The notes beneath the pieces are model-generated. The model was not told the origin of the DNA. It searched no databases and worked only from the letters and a program-made list of their open reading frames with translations. A stretch of 64,000 nt of DNA. Source: Dyella sp. RRB7 (GTDB taxonomy: Bacteria > Pseudomonadota > Gammaproteobacteria > Xanthomonadales > Rhodanobacteraceae). Where the stretch lies: contig NZ_JAKWJS010000006.1 in NCBI RefSeq assembly GCF_022761115.1, forward strand, positions 1-64,000, written 5' to 3'. The translations under genes were made by a program, and so were the position numbers. This document shows positions 28,950-39,168 of the stretch, piece by piece. The first letter of the stretch is position 1; the number at the start of each line of letters is the position of its first letter.

Positions 28950-29207
28950 TCAGGCGGTGACGTTGCGCCTGAACAGCAGGTGATAAATCACCAGCAGGAT
29001 CACCGCTCCGGCGATCGATCCCAGGAAATGCACGAACCCGGCATCGCCCCACCATCCCAGTTTTTCGCCGATATAGGTGGAAATGAACGAACCGGCGATA
29101 CCCAGGATGGCGGTGATGATCCAGCCCATCGCTTCTTTGCCAGGCGTCAGTGCCTTGGCGATCACACCCACTACCAGACCGACAATGAATACCCAGAGCC
29201 AATGCAT
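28950..29207 (-). CDS. GlsB/YeaQ/YmgE-family stress membrane protein
   Basis: 85 residues with three hydrophobic segments (WLWVFIVGLVVGVIAKAL, IITAILGIAGSFISTYIGE, LGSIAGAVILLVIYHLLF), the standard size and Gly-rich pattern of this family. Inner-membrane protein linked to general stress in other bacteria; molecular role unknown. The 256 bp between its start and the aminotransferase holds no supported gene. Confidence 0.88.
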   Translation of the reverse strand: MHWLWVFIVGLVVGVIAKALTPGKEAMGWIITAILGIAGSFISTYIGEKLGWWGDAGFVHFLGSIAGAVILLVIYHLLFRRNVTA

Positions 29208-29463
29208 ATTCGCGAGTCCTTGATCAGCGTTTGAAAGGCATCCTTGAATGGTCGTGCCGAGCCGCCTCCGCGTGCTCGCTACCTCCTATTACCCCCTCCC
29301 AGGCCAGGCGACAGGCGGCTTGTGCATCATGCACTTGTCCGCGATGACACGCACGTAGCCCAGCCGACAGGGCGCTTTTGCATCCCGGGCGGGCGGATGA
29401 CGCGCCGCCACATGCTAAAATCGCCGGGTTTGCTGCCTTCGTTCCCCCGTATACGAGGAAGTC

Positions 29464-30663
29464 ATGCCTCAGCTCGCCCAGCGCGTCGGCCGTGCCAAGC
29501 CCAGCGCCATCATGGTCATCGCCGAGAAGGCCAAGCAGCTCAAGGCTGCCGGTCGCGACATCATCAGCTTCTCCATCGGCGTCCCCAATTTTCTTCCTGG
29601 CGAGCATGTGTACGCCGCCGCGCGCGACTCGTTGAAGGGTGACAGCGGCCAGTACGGCAGCAACCGTGGCGCCGATGCGCTGCTCGATGCGTTCCTGGCG
29701 CATATCGAAAAACTCGGCTTCAACGGTTATGGCCGCGCCAATCTCTCCATTGGCATCGGCGCCAAGCAGGTGCTGTACAACCTGGCCGAGGCGCTGCTGG
29801 ACGAGGGCGACGAAATCGCCTTTGCCGCGCCGTACTGGACCACTTACCGCGACATCGCGGACATCGTCGGCGCCAAGGCCAACGTGCTGCATTGCGGCCC
29901 GGACCAGAACTACAAGCTCACGCCGGCGCAGCTCGATGCCGCACTGGCGCGCAAGCCGAAGGTGTTTCTGTTCAACAATCCGTCCAACCCCACCGGCATG
30001 GTCTATACGCGCGATGAAATCGCCGCGCTGGCCGAGGTGCTGGTGAAGTATCCGGACACCTGGATCATCACCGACGACATCTACAACTCGATGGTGTTCG
30101 ACGGCATCGGCTATCACAATTTCGTGCATGTGAAGCCGGAACTGAAGGACCGTTTGATCTTTGTCGATTCGGTGTCCAAGACGTATGGCATGCCGGGCTG
30201 GCGCGTAGGTTTGCTGGCCGGCCCCGAGGCGGTGGCCAAGGCCATCACCACGCTCAACTCCAACCACATCACCAGCCTGCCCGAAGTGATCACCGCAGCC
30301 GCGGTGGCCGCGTTCGCCGGCCCGCAGGATATTCCGCAGGCCAAGTGCGAGGAATTCGCCGGCAAGCGCGACATCGTGGTGAAGGCGCTGGGCGCGATTG
30401 CCGGCGTGGTGTGCCCGCGCCCGCAGGGCGCGTTCTATGCCTTCCCGGATATTTCCGTGGCCTTCGGCAAGAGCCATCACGGCGTGCGTATCGACAGCGA
30501 CGTCGATTTCTGCGCCGCGCTGCTCGACGCCAAGGGCGTGGCCTGCGTGCCGGGCTCGGCCTTCGGCGAACCGCGTGCCATGCGCATTTCCTACACCTGT
30601 CCCACGGCACAATTGCAGCCTGGGCTGGAACGCATCCAGGCGTTCTTCGCTGAACTGACCTGA
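29464..30663 (+). CDS. Class I/II pyridoxal-phosphate aminotransferase, aspartate type
   Basis: 399 residues. The PLP-binding lysine lies in [15 protein letters not shown] and the cofactor contacts in [13 protein letters not shown] and [11 protein letters not shown]; the substrate arginine is probably in RISYTCP near the C-terminus. Pattern and length fit the AspB-type aspartate aminotransferases. It precedes malate dehydrogenase by 76 bp, which fits an oxaloacetate-handling pair, although separate promoters are possible. Confidence 0.85.
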   Translation: MPQLAQRVGRAKPSAIMVIAEKAKQLKAAGRDIISFSIGVPNFLPGEHVYAAARDSLKGDSGQYGSNRGADALLDAFLAHIEKLGFNGYGRANLSIGIGAKQVLYNLAEALLDEGDEIAFAAPYWTTYRDIADIVGAKANVLHCGPDQNYKLTPAQLDAALARKPKVFLFNNPSNPTGMVYTRDEIAALAEVLVKYPDTWIITDDIYNSMVFDGIGYHNFVHVKPELKDRLIFVDSVSKTYGMPGWRVGLLAGPEAVAKAITTLNSNHITSLPEVITAAAVAAFAGPQDIPQAKCEEFAGKRDIVVKALGAIAGVVCPRPQGAFYAFPDISVAFGKSHHGVRIDSDVDFCAALLDAKGVACVPGSAFGEPRAMRISYTCPTAQLQPGLERIQAFFAELT

Positions 30664-30739
30664 TGGTCTTGGGGCCCGTGCCACCTCCGGCATGGGCCTT
30701 GTCTTATGTACGTTAGCCCAAGTTGAAGGAGTTACCCCG

Positions 30740-31726
30740 ATGAAAGCCCCCGTTCGTGTTGCCGTTACCGGCGCTGCCGGCCAGATCGGTTACGCCCTGC
30801 TGTTCCGCATTGCCGCTGGCGACATGCTGGGCCCGGACCAGCCGGTGATCCTGCACCTGCTGGAAATCACCCCGGCGCTGCCCGCCCTGCAGGGTGTGGT
30901 GATGGAGCTCAACGACTGCGCGTTCCCGACGCTGGCCGGCGTGGTCGCCACCGATGACCTCAACGTCGCCTTCAAGGACGTCGACTATGCCCTGCTGGTG
31001 GGTGCGCGTCCGCGCGGCCCGGGCATGGAGCGCAAGGATCTGCTCGAAGCCAATGGCGCCATCTTCGGCCCGCAGGGCAAGGCGCTGAACGACCACGCCA
31101 AGCGCGACGTGCGCGTGCTGGTGGTGGGCAACCCGGCCAACACCAATGCGCTGATCGCCCAGCAGAACGCACCGGACCTCGATCCGAAGTGCTTCACCGC
31201 GATGGTCCGCCTGGACCACAACCGCGCGCTGTCGCAGCTGGCCGAGAAGACCGGCAAGCACAGCACCGACATCAAGAAGATGACCATCTGGGGCAACCAC
31301 AGCTCCACCCAGTACCCGGACCTGCACCACACCACCGTGGACGGCAAGCCGGCGCTGTCGCTGGTCGACCAGGCCTGGTACGAGAGCGATTTCATCCCGA
31401 CCGTGCAGCAGCGCGGCGCGGCCATCATCAAGGCGCGCGGCGCCTCCTCGGCCGCCTCGGCCGCGTCGGCCGCCATCGACCACATGCGTACGTGGGCGCT
31501 GGGCACGGCGGAAGGCGACTGGGTCTCGATGGGCATCCCGTCCGATGGTTCCTACGGCATCGCCCCGGGCGTGATCTACGGCTACCCGGTGACGGTGAAG
31601 AACGGCAAGTACGAGATCGTGCAGGGCCTGGAAGTGAACAGTTTCTCGCGCGCCCGCATGGATGCCACCGACAAGGAACTGTGCGAAGAGCGCGCCGGCG
31701 TCGAGCATCTGTTCGCCAAGAAGTAA
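30740..31726 (+). CDS. mdh: Malate dehydrogenase
   Basis: 328 residues. Interconverts malate and oxaloacetate with NAD. The N-terminal nucleotide loop is [14 protein letters not shown], the mobile loop region [15 protein letters not shown], and the catalytic His/Asp region [16 protein letters not shown] with LDHNRA ahead of it. This is the approximately 330-residue form typical of beta- and gammaproteobacteria related to Xanthomonas. The start ATG is preceded by AAGGAGTT. Confidence 0.96.
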   Translation: MKAPVRVAVTGAAGQIGYALLFRIAAGDMLGPDQPVILHLLEITPALPALQGVVMELNDCAFPTLAGVVATDDLNVAFKDVDYALLVGARPRGPGMERKDLLEANGAIFGPQGKALNDHAKRDVRVLVVGNPANTNALIAQQNAPDLDPKCFTAMVRLDHNRALSQLAEKTGKHSTDIKKMTIWGNHSSTQYPDLHHTTVDGKPALSLVDQAWYESDFIPTVQQRGAAIIKARGASSAASAASAAIDHMRTWALGTAEGDWVSMGIPSDGSYGIAPGVIYGYPVTVKNGKYEIVQGLEVNSFSRARMDATDKELCEERAGVEHLFAKK

Positions 31727-31745
31727 GCGGTCCCAGTAGTTTGGC

Positions 31746-31776
31746 AAGAAGGGCGGCCTTGGCCGCCCTTCTTTTT
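31746..31776 (+). terminator. Intrinsic terminator after mdh
   Basis: 13-bp GC-rich stem (AAGAAGGGCGGCC and complement), TT loop and a run of five T. Confidence 0.88.
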
Positions 31777-31880
31777 GGATGCCCCCGCAGCGCGTCGCTG
31801 CTTTGCGCGGTAAGGGTCAAGCCTCTCCGCATGGCAGCGCTTCATGGTTAAATCTGTTGATCCTCGACCGGAACCTGGAC

Positions 31881-32222
31881 ATGAAGCAACTTATTGCGAT
31901 CGCCACCTGCTGCGCACTACTGACCGCCTGCGGCGGTACCCACGGCCTGCGTGACAGCACGCCCAAGCTGAGCAGCAAAACCAACAAGGACATTCCGACC
32001 TACCTCGAATGCGTGCGCGCGAAGTGGGCCGAGACGGCTGAAGTGAGCATGTCGCACAAGGACCAGGCCGGCACGCTGTCGGGCAACGACAAGGCTGGCG
32101 CGCATGAGCTGCTCAACGTGACGGCCGACGGGACCGGCGCGCAGGTGATGATGTACGAGCGACAGGACGTCAAGAAGGACTACAACTCCGCCTATCGCGA
32201 CGCGGCCGTTTCCTGCCTCTGA
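31881..32222 (+). CDS. Small hypothetical lipoprotein
   Basis: 113 residues with a lipoprotein signal (LIAIATCCALLTAC, lipobox LTA-C). The mature part has a conserved-looking TYLECVRAKWAETAE and two further cysteines, one at the C-terminus (AVSCL). No family recognised. Monocistronic: a terminator lies upstream and prpE starts 126 bp downstream with its own Shine-Dalgarno. Confidence 0.7.
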   Translation: MKQLIAIATCCALLTACGGTHGLRDSTPKLSSKTNKDIPTYLECVRAKWAETAEVSMSHKDQAGTLSGNDKAGAHELLNVTADGTGAQVMMYERQDVKKDYNSAYRDAAVSCL

Positions 32223-32348
32223 TGCGGGCGGCGCGTGATGGCCGCACCACGGTCATCCGCCCTTTTCGACTCGACCAAGGTCGCAAGGCCCGTTTCGTGC
32301 CGCTGATCTAGGCTAGCCTGGATCAGCAGCCGAAAGAGGACGGGAGCG

Positions 32349-34238
32349 ATGCGCTACGAGGAGTTCTACCAGCGTTCGGTGGAGCAGCCGGAAGCTTTCT
32401 GGGCCGAACAGGCGCAGCGTATCCATTGGCACACGCCACCGCGCCAGATCCTCGACAACAGCCATCCGCCGTTTCGCCGCTGGTTCGTCGGTGGCACCAC
32501 CAATCTCTGCTACAACGCCATCGATCGGCATCTGGACGAGCGCGGCGGCCAGCTCGCGCTGGTGGCCATTTCCAGCGAGACCGGCGTCACCCGCGAGCTC
32601 ACCTATCGCGACCTGTATCGCGAAGTGAATACCTTTGCGGCCGTGCTTGCCTCGCTGGGCGTGGGCAAGGGCGATCGCGTGGTCATCTACATGCCCAACA
32701 TCGCCGAGGCGGTGTTTGCCATGCTTGCCTGCGCGCGCATCGGTGCGATCCATTCCGTGGTGTTCGGCGGTTTTGCCGCGCACAACCTGGCGCTGCGCAT
32801 CGAGGATGCGCAGCCGACGCTGCTGATTGCCGCCGACGCCGGCATGCGCGGTGGCAAGGTGATTCCCTACAAGCCGTTGATCGACGCTGCGCTGGAGGAG
32901 GCGAGCCAGCGGCCGTCGCACGTGTTGATCGTCGACCGTGGGCTCGATCCGCAGATGACGCGCGTGGCCGGTCGCGACCTCGACTACGCCAGCCTGCGAG
33001 CTTCCTACGAAGGGGCGCAGGTGCCGGTGACCTGGCTGGAGTCGAACGAGCCCAGTTACCTGCTGTATACCTCGGGCACCACCGGCAAGCCCAAGGGCAT
33101 CCAGCGTGATGTGGGGGGCTATGCGGTGGCGATGGCGCTGTCCATCACCACGGTGTTCGATATCGCGCCGGGCCAGGTGATGTTCTCCACCTCCGACGTG
33201 GGCTGGGCAGTGGGCCACTCCTACAATGTCTACGGGCCGCTGATCGGCGGCGCGACGTCGCTGCTGTACGAAGGCCTGCCCACGCATCCCGATCCTGGCA
33301 TCTGGTGGCGACTGTGCGAGCGCTACGGCGTGCGCACCATGTTTTCCTCGCCCACCGGCATCCGCGTGCTGAAGAAGCAGGATGCCAGCTGGCTGAAGAA
33401 GTACGACCTGTCCAGGCTCAAATGGTTGTTCCTTGCCGGCGAACCGTTGGACGAGCCGACGGCGGAGTGGATCACGCAAGGCCTGGGCGTGCCGGTGATC
33501 GACAACTATTGGCAGACCGAAACCGGCTGGCCGGCCATCACGCTGATGCCGGGCCTTGACTTGAAGCCGGTGAAGTTCGGGTCGCCGGGCCTGCCCAGTC
33601 CGGGCTATCGCATGAAGGTGATCGACGAGGCTACCGGCGAGGAACTGCCGCCGCATCAAAAGGGCGTGCTGGTGTTCGAGCCACCGTTGCCGCCGGGTTG
33701 CCTCACCACGGTGTGGCGCGACGACGAGCGTTACATCAGCAGCTACTTCAGCCATTTCCATGAACTGCTCTACAGCTCGCTGGATTGGGCTATCCGCGAC
33801 GAGAATGGCTACACCACCATCCTGGGTCGCACCGACGACGTCATCAACGTGGCGGGGCATCGCCTGGGCACGCGCGAGATCGAGGAGTCGGTGTCCACCC
33901 ATCCGGCCTGCGCGGAAGCCGCCGTGGTGGGCGTACATGACGAGCTGAAAGGGCAGGTGCCGGTGGTGTTCGCCACGCTTCGGCAGGGCGTCCATGAAAC
34001 CCACGGCGACGTTGCGCGCGCCATGCAGCAGCGCGTGGTCGATCAGCTCGGTGGCGTGGCGCGGCCCGCCCGCATCTACGTGGTCAACGCCTTGCCCAAG
34101 ACGCGCTCCGGCAAGCTGTTGCGTCGCTCGCTGCAGGCGCTGGTGCAGCACACCGACCCAGGCGATCTGTCGACGCTGGATGATCCGAACGCGCTGGAAG
34201 AGGTGCGGCGTGCGCTGGAGCGCGAGCCGGACAGCTGA
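32349..34238 (+). CDS. prpE: Propionate-CoA ligase
   Basis: 629 residues. Activates propionate to propionyl-CoA, the entry step of the methylcitrate cycle. The acyl-CoA synthetase motifs are YTSGTTGKPKGIQRD (ATP loop), DNYWQTETGWP and GRTDDVINVAGHRLG; the catalytic lysine regulated by acetylation in this family is in KTRSGKLLRRS near the C-terminus. The N-terminus YEEFYQRSVEQPEAFWAEQA is typical of PrpE/Acs. Convergent with the helix-turn-helix/citrate-synthase gene, 13 bp apart. Confidence 0.93.
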   Translation: MRYEEFYQRSVEQPEAFWAEQAQRIHWHTPPRQILDNSHPPFRRWFVGGTTNLCYNAIDRHLDERGGQLALVAISSETGVTRELTYRDLYREVNTFAAVLASLGVGKGDRVVIYMPNIAEAVFAMLACARIGAIHSVVFGGFAAHNLALRIEDAQPTLLIAADAGMRGGKVIPYKPLIDAALEEASQRPSHVLIVDRGLDPQMTRVAGRDLDYASLRASYEGAQVPVTWLESNEPSYLLYTSGTTGKPKGIQRDVGGYAVAMALSITTVFDIAPGQVMFSTSDVGWAVGHSYNVYGPLIGGATSLLYEGLPTHPDPGIWWRLCERYGVRTMFSSPTGIRVLKKQDASWLKKYDLSRLKWLFLAGEPLDEPTAEWITQGLGVPVIDNYWQTETGWPAITLMPGLDLKPVKFGSPGLPSPGYRMKVIDEATGEELPPHQKGVLVFEPPLPPGCLTTVWRDDERYISSYFSHFHELLYSSLDWAIRDENGYTTILGRTDDVINVAGHRLGTREIEESVSTHPACAEAAVVGVHDELKGQVPVVFATLRQGVHETHGDVARAMQQRVVDQLGGVARPARIYVVNALPKTRSGKLLRRSLQALVQHTDPGDLSTLDDPNALEEVRRALEREPDS

Positions 34239-34251
34239 TCGGCTCGCGCGT

Positions 34252-35466
34252 TCAATCCTTGCGTCGCGGCAGGTTGCCGGCGTAGTTGGCGCGCGGGCGA
34301 ATGAGTCCGCCGTAGTCCTGTTGTTCCAGTGCGTGGGCGAGCCAGCCAGCCATGCGTCCCGCGGCGAACAGCGACAAGGCGGCATCGGTGCCCAGTTCGT
34401 ACAGCGAGGCGATCGCGGCGAGGGCAAAGTCGAGGCTGGGTTCGCGGCCGCTGCATTCCTTCACGGCGTCGATCAGCTGGCGGATGCGCGCCAGACCGGG
34501 GCGTCGCGGACGTATCTCATCGAGCATCGCCAACAGCAGCGCCGCGCGCGGATCGCCCTCCGGATACAGCGGATGGCCGAAGGCGGGCAGTTCGTCGCCA
34601 CGACGCAGGCGATCCCGTACGTGGTCGGCGAGGCGGCGCTCGCGCAACGCCTGCTGGATGAACGCATGTGCGCGTGCGGCCGCCCCGCCATGTTGTGGCC
34701 CTGACAGCGCCGCCAATCCCGCGCCCACCGCCGCGTGCAGGCCAGCGCCGGTGGAGGCCGCCACGCGCGTGGCGAAGGCCGAGGCATTGAGTTCGTGATC
34801 CGCGCACAGCACCAGCGTGCTTCGCACCAGCGCGGCGAACGCCGCATCGCCACGATGCCAGCCATCGGCCATCAGGCGATGGACCGGGCGCCGGTCAGGG
34901 CGTGTGGCGCACAGCAGGGCGGCCGTTTGCCGCAGCAGCTGGGCCGCGCATTCGCGGCGCTGGACGGCGTCCATGCCGTGGATGAAGGGGCTGGACAGCC
35001 CCAGTAGCGGCAACGCCGCCATCGTGCGTTCCAGTGGTGGCAGGCCGCGTTGTCGCAACAGAAGCGCGACCGGGGCTGGCCATTGGCTGGGCGGCGCGTT
35101 GGCGAACGGGTCGACATTGCCGTCCCATAGCAGCCGGGCCACGTCTTCCAGGCTGGCGCCGTCGCGCGCGAGTGCGATGGCGGATTCGCCACGGTAGTAG
35201 TGTCCTTGCGGGCGGATCAGCGAGATGCGCGTCTCCAGCACCGGCAGGCCCCAGGTGAGGCTGTGCGCGGCGCCCTGGGCCGCGCCTCGCCCGGCCTGTC
35301 GCCGTTCGATCAGGCGCTCGATGTCGTCAGCCCGGTACTCGCGGCTGCGTCCGTCGGCGCCGGGACGCGAGTCGAGCTTTCCCCGGCTGACGTAGGCGTA
35401 CAGCGTGGCAGCACTTACCCCGAGGCGGGTGGCGGCTTCGCGGGCGGATAAATAGTCGACGCGCAT
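34252..35466 (-). CDS. Citrate-synthase-like protein with N-terminal DNA-binding domain
   Basis: 404 residues. Residues 1-60 form a MerR/excisionase-type helix-turn-helix (LSAREAATRLGVSAATLYAYVSRGKL, REYRADDIERLIERR). About 75-400 is a citrate-synthase fold. The residues matching the catalytic set are all kept: His224 (CADHELNAS), His259 (GPQHGGA), His298 (AFGHPLYPEGDPRA) and Asp346 (SLDFALA). Encoded divergently from prpB with palindromes in between. Inference: a propionyl-CoA/methylcitrate-responsive regulator or a regulated second methylcitrate synthase. Such fusions are known from databases, but their role is little described. Confidence 0.8.
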   Translation of the reverse strand: MRVDYLSAREAATRLGVSAATLYAYVSRGKLDSRPGADGRSREYRADDIERLIERRQAGRGAAQGAAHSLTWGLPVLETRISLIRPQGHYYRGESAIALARDGASLEDVARLLWDGNVDPFANAPPSQWPAPVALLLRQRGLPPLERTMAALPLLGLSSPFIHGMDAVQRRECAAQLLRQTAALLCATRPDRRPVHRLMADGWHRGDAAFAALVRSTLVLCADHELNASAFATRVAASTGAGLHAAVGAGLAALSGPQHGGAAARAHAFIQQALRERRLADHVRDRLRRGDELPAFGHPLYPEGDPRAALLLAMLDEIRPRRPGLARIRQLIDAVKECSGREPSLDFALAAIASLYELGTDAALSLFAAGRMAGWLAHALEQQDYGGLIRPRANYAGNLPRRKD

Positions 35467-35475
35467 GACGACATA

Positions 35476-35503
35476 TTGATCCTATCGATCAAGATTGATC
35501 AAT
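35476..35503. promoter_or_regulatory. Paired TTGATC palindromes upstream of the HTH-citrate synthase gene and prpB
   Basis: TTGATCCTATCGATCAA at 35476-35492 (arms TTGAT/ATCAA) followed at once by the perfect palindrome ATTGATCAAT at 35494-35503. They lie 10 bp upstream of the HTH-citrate-synthase start codon and about 105 bp upstream of prpB. A good candidate operator for that protein, controlling itself and prpBC. Confidence 0.6.
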
Positions 35504-35607
35504 ACATCGGACGGTGACACAGTGATCGGCATCGCCGTAGCGCTTACTGCGCCGCGACATGGCGTTGCCAGTGCATCGCCTACAATACGAGATTTCGGAG
35601 AATCATC

Positions 35608-36495
35608 ATGTCCCTACCCGAATCTGCCGGCACGCGCTTCCGCGCCGCCGTCGCCGCCGAAAAGCCCCTCCAGGTGATGGGCGCCATCACCGCCTACGCC
35701 GGCCTGATGGCCAAGCGCGTGGGCTACAAGGCCCTGTATCTCTCCGGCGGCGGCGTCGCCGCCAACTCGCTGGGCATGCCGGACCTCGGCATCTCCACCA
35801 TGGAAGACGTGCTCACCGATGCGCGTCGCATCGTGGACGCCACCCAGATGCCGTTGCTGGTGGATATCGATACCGGTTGGGGCGGCGCCTTCAACATTGG
35901 TCGCACCATCCGTTCGTTCATCAACGTGGGCGTGGCCGCGGTGCACATCGAGGATCAGGTCGGCCAGAAGCGTTGCGGCCACCGTCCGGGCAAGGAAGTG
36001 GTGGCCAAGGACGAGATGGTCGACCGCGTGAAGGCCGCCGTCGATGCCCGCACCGATCCCGGTTTCGTCATCATGGCGCGTACCGACGCCGCCGCGGTGG
36101 AAGGCATCGACGCGGCCATCGACCGTGCCTGCGCCTATGTCGAGGCGGGCGCCGACATGATCTTCCCCGAGGCGATGAAGACGCTGGACGACTACCGTCG
36201 TTTCAAGGCGGCGGTGAAAGTGCCGATCCTGGCCAACCTCACCGAGTTCGGTTCCACGCCGTTCTTCACCACCGACGAGCTGCGCGACGCCAACGTGGAC
36301 ATTGCGCTGTATTGCTGCGGCGCCTATCGCGCCATGAACAAGGCAGCGCTGAACTTCTACGAGACGGTGCGTCGCGAGGGCACGCAGAAGAACATCATCG
36401 ATACGCTGCAGACGCGCGAACAGCTCTACGACTTCCTCGGCTATCACGCCTACGAGGACAAGCTCGACAGTCTGTTCGCCAACAAGAAAGCCTGA
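35608..36495 (+). CDS. prpB: 2-methylisocitrate lyase
   Basis: 295 residues. Cleaves 2-methylisocitrate to pyruvate and succinate. The isocitrate-lyase superfamily signature KRCGHRPGK is present, with metal-binding [11 protein letters not shown] and the Glu in [13 protein letters not shown]. The alternative assignment as carboxyphosphonoenolpyruvate mutase is unlikely given prpC 79 bp downstream. Shine-Dalgarno GGAG precedes the ATG. Confidence 0.95.
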   Translation: MSLPESAGTRFRAAVAAEKPLQVMGAITAYAGLMAKRVGYKALYLSGGGVAANSLGMPDLGISTMEDVLTDARRIVDATQMPLLVDIDTGWGGAFNIGRTIRSFINVGVAAVHIEDQVGQKRCGHRPGKEVVAKDEMVDRVKAAVDARTDPGFVIMARTDAAAVEGIDAAIDRACAYVEAGADMIFPEAMKTLDDYRRFKAAVKVPILANLTEFGSTPFFTTDELRDANVDIALYCCGAYRAMNKAALNFYETVRREGTQKNIIDTLQTREQLYDFLGYHAYEDKLDSLFANKKA

Positions 36496-36574
36496 GCACC
36501 CCACACCCATGGGCCGGTCCGAGGCATCGTCGCCGCGGGCGGCCACAGTCGCATGCATTGAGGAGACCTATCCG

Positions 36575-37720
36575 ATGAGCGAGCAAACCCTTCCCAAGCC
36601 CAAGAAATCCGTCGCCCTGTCCGGCGTGGCCGCGGGCAACACCGCGCTGTGCACGGTGGGGCGCAGCGGCAACGACCTGCATTACCGCGGTTACGACATC
36701 CACGACCTGGCGGCCAAGGGTTGCTTCGAGGAAGTGGCCTACCTGCTGGTCCACGGGGTACTGCCCAACTGGGCCGAGCTCAACGCCTACCGCGCCAGGC
36801 TCAAGCGTCTGCGTGGCCTGCCGGCGCCGGTAAAGAGCGCACTGGAGCTGCTGCCGGCCGCCACGCATCCGATGGACGTGTTGCGCACGGGCTGCTCGGT
36901 GCTCGGCACCGTGCTGCCGGAGAAGGACGACCACAACGTCACCGGCGCACGCGACATCGCCGATCGCCTGATGGCCAGCTTCGGCTCCATGCTGCTGTAC
37001 TGGTTTCACTTCAGCCACAACGGCAAGCGCATCGAGACCGAGACCGACGACGAGTCGATCGCCGGCCATTTCCTGAACCTGCTGCATGGCAAGAAGCCGA
37101 GCGAGCTGCACGCGCACTCGCTGGACAAGTCGCTGATCCTGTACGCCGAGCACGAGTTCAACGCGTCCACCTTTACCGCCCGCGTCATCGCCGGTACCGG
37201 TTCGGACATCTACTCGGCCATCACCGGCGCCATCGGTGCGTTGCGTGGCCCCAAGCACGGCGGCGCCAACGAAGTGGCGATGGAGATCATCGCACGCTAT
37301 CGCAACGCGGCGGAGGCAGAGGCGGATATCCGCGCCCGCGTGGAGCGCAAGGAGATCATCATCGGCTTCGGCCACCCGGTCTACACCGTGTCCGATCCGC
37401 GCAACGAGATCATCAAGGAAGTGTCGCGCAAGCTGTGCACCGAAGGCGGCAACCCGACGCTGTTCGACGTGTCGGAGAAGATCGAGAAGCTGATGTGGGA
37501 ACAGAAGAAAATGTTCCCCAACCTCGACTGGTTCTCGGCCAGCGCGTATCACATGATGGGCGTGCCGACGGCCATGTTCACCCCGTTGTTCGTGATCGCC
37601 CGCACTTCCGGCTGGAGCGCGCACGTGATCGAGCAGCGCGAGGACGGCAAGATCATCCGTCCCAGCGCCAACTACACCGGTCCCGAAGACCAGGCCTACG
37701 TGCCGATCGAAAAGCGCTGA
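36575..37720 (+). CDS. prpC: 2-methylcitrate synthase
   Basis: 381 residues. Condenses propionyl-CoA with oxaloacetate. The catalytic residues lie in [31 protein letters not shown] and [11 protein letters not shown]. The last motif (Trp/Phe-Ser-Ala) and the short N-terminus distinguish it from hexameric citrate synthase GltA. Operon with prpB; a terminator follows. Confidence 0.95.
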   Translation: MSEQTLPKPKKSVALSGVAAGNTALCTVGRSGNDLHYRGYDIHDLAAKGCFEEVAYLLVHGVLPNWAELNAYRARLKRLRGLPAPVKSALELLPAATHPMDVLRTGCSVLGTVLPEKDDHNVTGARDIADRLMASFGSMLLYWFHFSHNGKRIETETDDESIAGHFLNLLHGKKPSELHAHSLDKSLILYAEHEFNASTFTARVIAGTGSDIYSAITGAIGALRGPKHGGANEVAMEIIARYRNAAEAEADIRARVERKEIIIGFGHPVYTVSDPRNEIIKEVSRKLCTEGGNPTLFDVSEKIEKLMWEQKKMFPNLDWFSASAYHMMGVPTAMFTPLFVIARTSGWSAHVIEQREDGKIIRPSANYTGPEDQAYVPIEKR

Positions 37721-37743
37721 AAGCATCAGCGCGACGTATGAAG

Positions 37744-37772
37744 AGAGGGAGCCATCGGCTCCCTCTTTTTTT
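37744..37772 (+). terminator. Intrinsic terminator after prpC
   Basis: 9-10-bp stem (GAGGGAGCC / GGCTCCCTC), ATC loop and seven T. Confidence 0.85.
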
Positions 37773-38167
37773 GCTTCTTTCGTTACGGTTCAGGACCCTG
37801 TACGACATTGCTATCGTTTTGTGTGCAGGGGTGTAACGCCGGTGATACACACGATCCGCTGCGAGAGGTGGCATGCGGAATATGCCGCAACCCGCTGATT
37901 GAGTGACTCATGGCTTTTCGTTTATGGATCCCTACGCCGCCGCATGTTCAGCCGTGGGTGTAACAGCCATGAATCACCTGGGGATTGGGCAAGCCTGGCC
38001 AAAGCCAGACTCACTGTGCATGAGTCCATTCAAACGGCTGATTTCATGGACATCACGGGTGAGCACATAGTTACCGGCGAGGTGGCACGCATGTTGCGAT
38101 CACCACGTGCTGGGTCGGCAACACCAGTACCACAGGGGGTCACCGCGTCGTTCCAGGAGTAATGACT
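37773..38167 (+). other. Long leader region before the secretion cluster
   Basis: About 395 bp with no supported gene. An open frame at 37899-38162 has no signal peptide, domain or ribosome-binding site and I treat it as chance. The length suggests a complex promoter for the Gly-rich subunit; I could not pick out a convincing sigma-70 or sigma-54 site by eye. Confidence 0.5.
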
Positions 38168-39154
38168 ATGCGTAAGACTCTAATAGCTACCGCGATCGTG
38201 CTGGGGCTGGGTTTGACTCTCCCCGCATTTGCGGACGACAACACTTCTCATGGCACCAGCAATCTCACTGATTCAAGAACCAACACCAATACCAACTCCA
38301 GTACGCATACCAATACCAACTCGAGTACGCATACCAAGACCTTGACGGATGCGCTGAACTCGGGTGAATCCGATGCAACCGGGCAGGGCAGCGCGGCCGC
38401 CAACAACGGCGGTTCGGCCAGCGCCAATGTATCCGACGCGTTCAACAAGGACATCGCGATCGCCAATAGCGATCTCTCCGGCTATGTAACCAACGTGACC
38501 GTGTCCGGTATCGGCAACGCGGCAACCAATAACGGCGCAGCCAGTGGCGGTCGCGGCGCCGGCGGCGGCAAGGGCATTGGCGGCACGGCCATCGGCGGCT
38601 TTGGCGGCAGTGGCGGCGATGGCGGCGACGCTTTTTCGCATAGTGGCAAGGCCGGCGGATCGGGCGCGGCCTCGGGTGACGCGGGTGCTCTCAGTGCGTC
38701 GCTGGGCGGCTTCTCCAATGGCGGCGACTCCGGTGACGCCAGCAGCCACGCGCACAATCACGGCACAGGTACGGCTAGTGGTGGCACCAACAGTTCGGGC
38801 GCCGGCGGCGAATCGACCGGCGGATCGGGTGGTGCCGGCACCTCGACGGGCACCAGCGGCTATGCAAGCGCGACTGGCGGAACCAGTGGCGAGTCCACGG
38901 CTGATGCCGGTGGTGGCGGCGCTGGTGGCTCAGGCACCGGCGGTACCGGCGGCGAAGGTTCGGGCGGCGCGGGTGGCGCAGGCGGCGCGGGCGGCACGGC
39001 TTATGCCAACGCTGGCAACTTCGATATGTCCAACCAGATGAACGGTTCCGCTGCGGCAGCGGCGGGTGTCTCGATCCTTGCCCAGAACAGCGGTGCGGCA
39101 TCGCTGGTACAGCAGAGTGTGAACGTTCAGGCCAACCTGAACTTCTCGCATTAA
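38168..39154 (+). CDS. Exported Gly/Ser/Ala-rich repeat protein, candidate amyloid or adhesin subunit
   Basis: 328 residues. Sec signal 1-22 (LIATAIVLGLGLTLPAFA). Then a Thr/Asn/Ser stretch with a perfect tandem octapeptide TNTNSSTH (40-47, 48-55), a region ANVSDAFNKDIAIANSDLSGYVTNVTVSG (about 87-114), some 160 residues of Gly-Ala-Ser-rich repeats without cysteine, and a C-terminal segment SILAQNSGAASLVQQSVNVQANL. Composition, export signal and the following C39-peptidase and barrel genes point to a surface polymer subunit like FapC. I start at the second ATG because AGGAG is 8 bp before it; the first ATG would be 2 bp away. Not recognisably homologous to FapC along its length. Confidence 0.65.
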   Translation: MRKTLIATAIVLGLGLTLPAFADDNTSHGTSNLTDSRTNTNTNSSTHTNTNSSTHTKTLTDALNSGESDATGQGSAAANNGGSASANVSDAFNKDIAIANSDLSGYVTNVTVSGIGNAATNNGAASGGRGAGGGKGIGGTAIGGFGGSGGDGGDAFSHSGKAGGSGAASGDAGALSASLGGFSNGGDSGDASSHAHNHGTGTASGGTNSSGAGGESTGGSGGAGTSTGTSGYASATGGTSGESTADAGGGGAGGSGTGGTGGEGSGGAGGAGGAGGTAYANAGNFDMSNQMNGSAAAAAGVSILAQNSGAASLVQQSVNVQANLNFSH

Positions 39155-39168
39155 GTGATGGTAGCGAG

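Noticed and set aside
37899-38162. Possible small gene upstream of the Gly-rich gene
   Set aside because: No ribosome-binding site, no recognisable fold, and it runs into the leader of the next gene.
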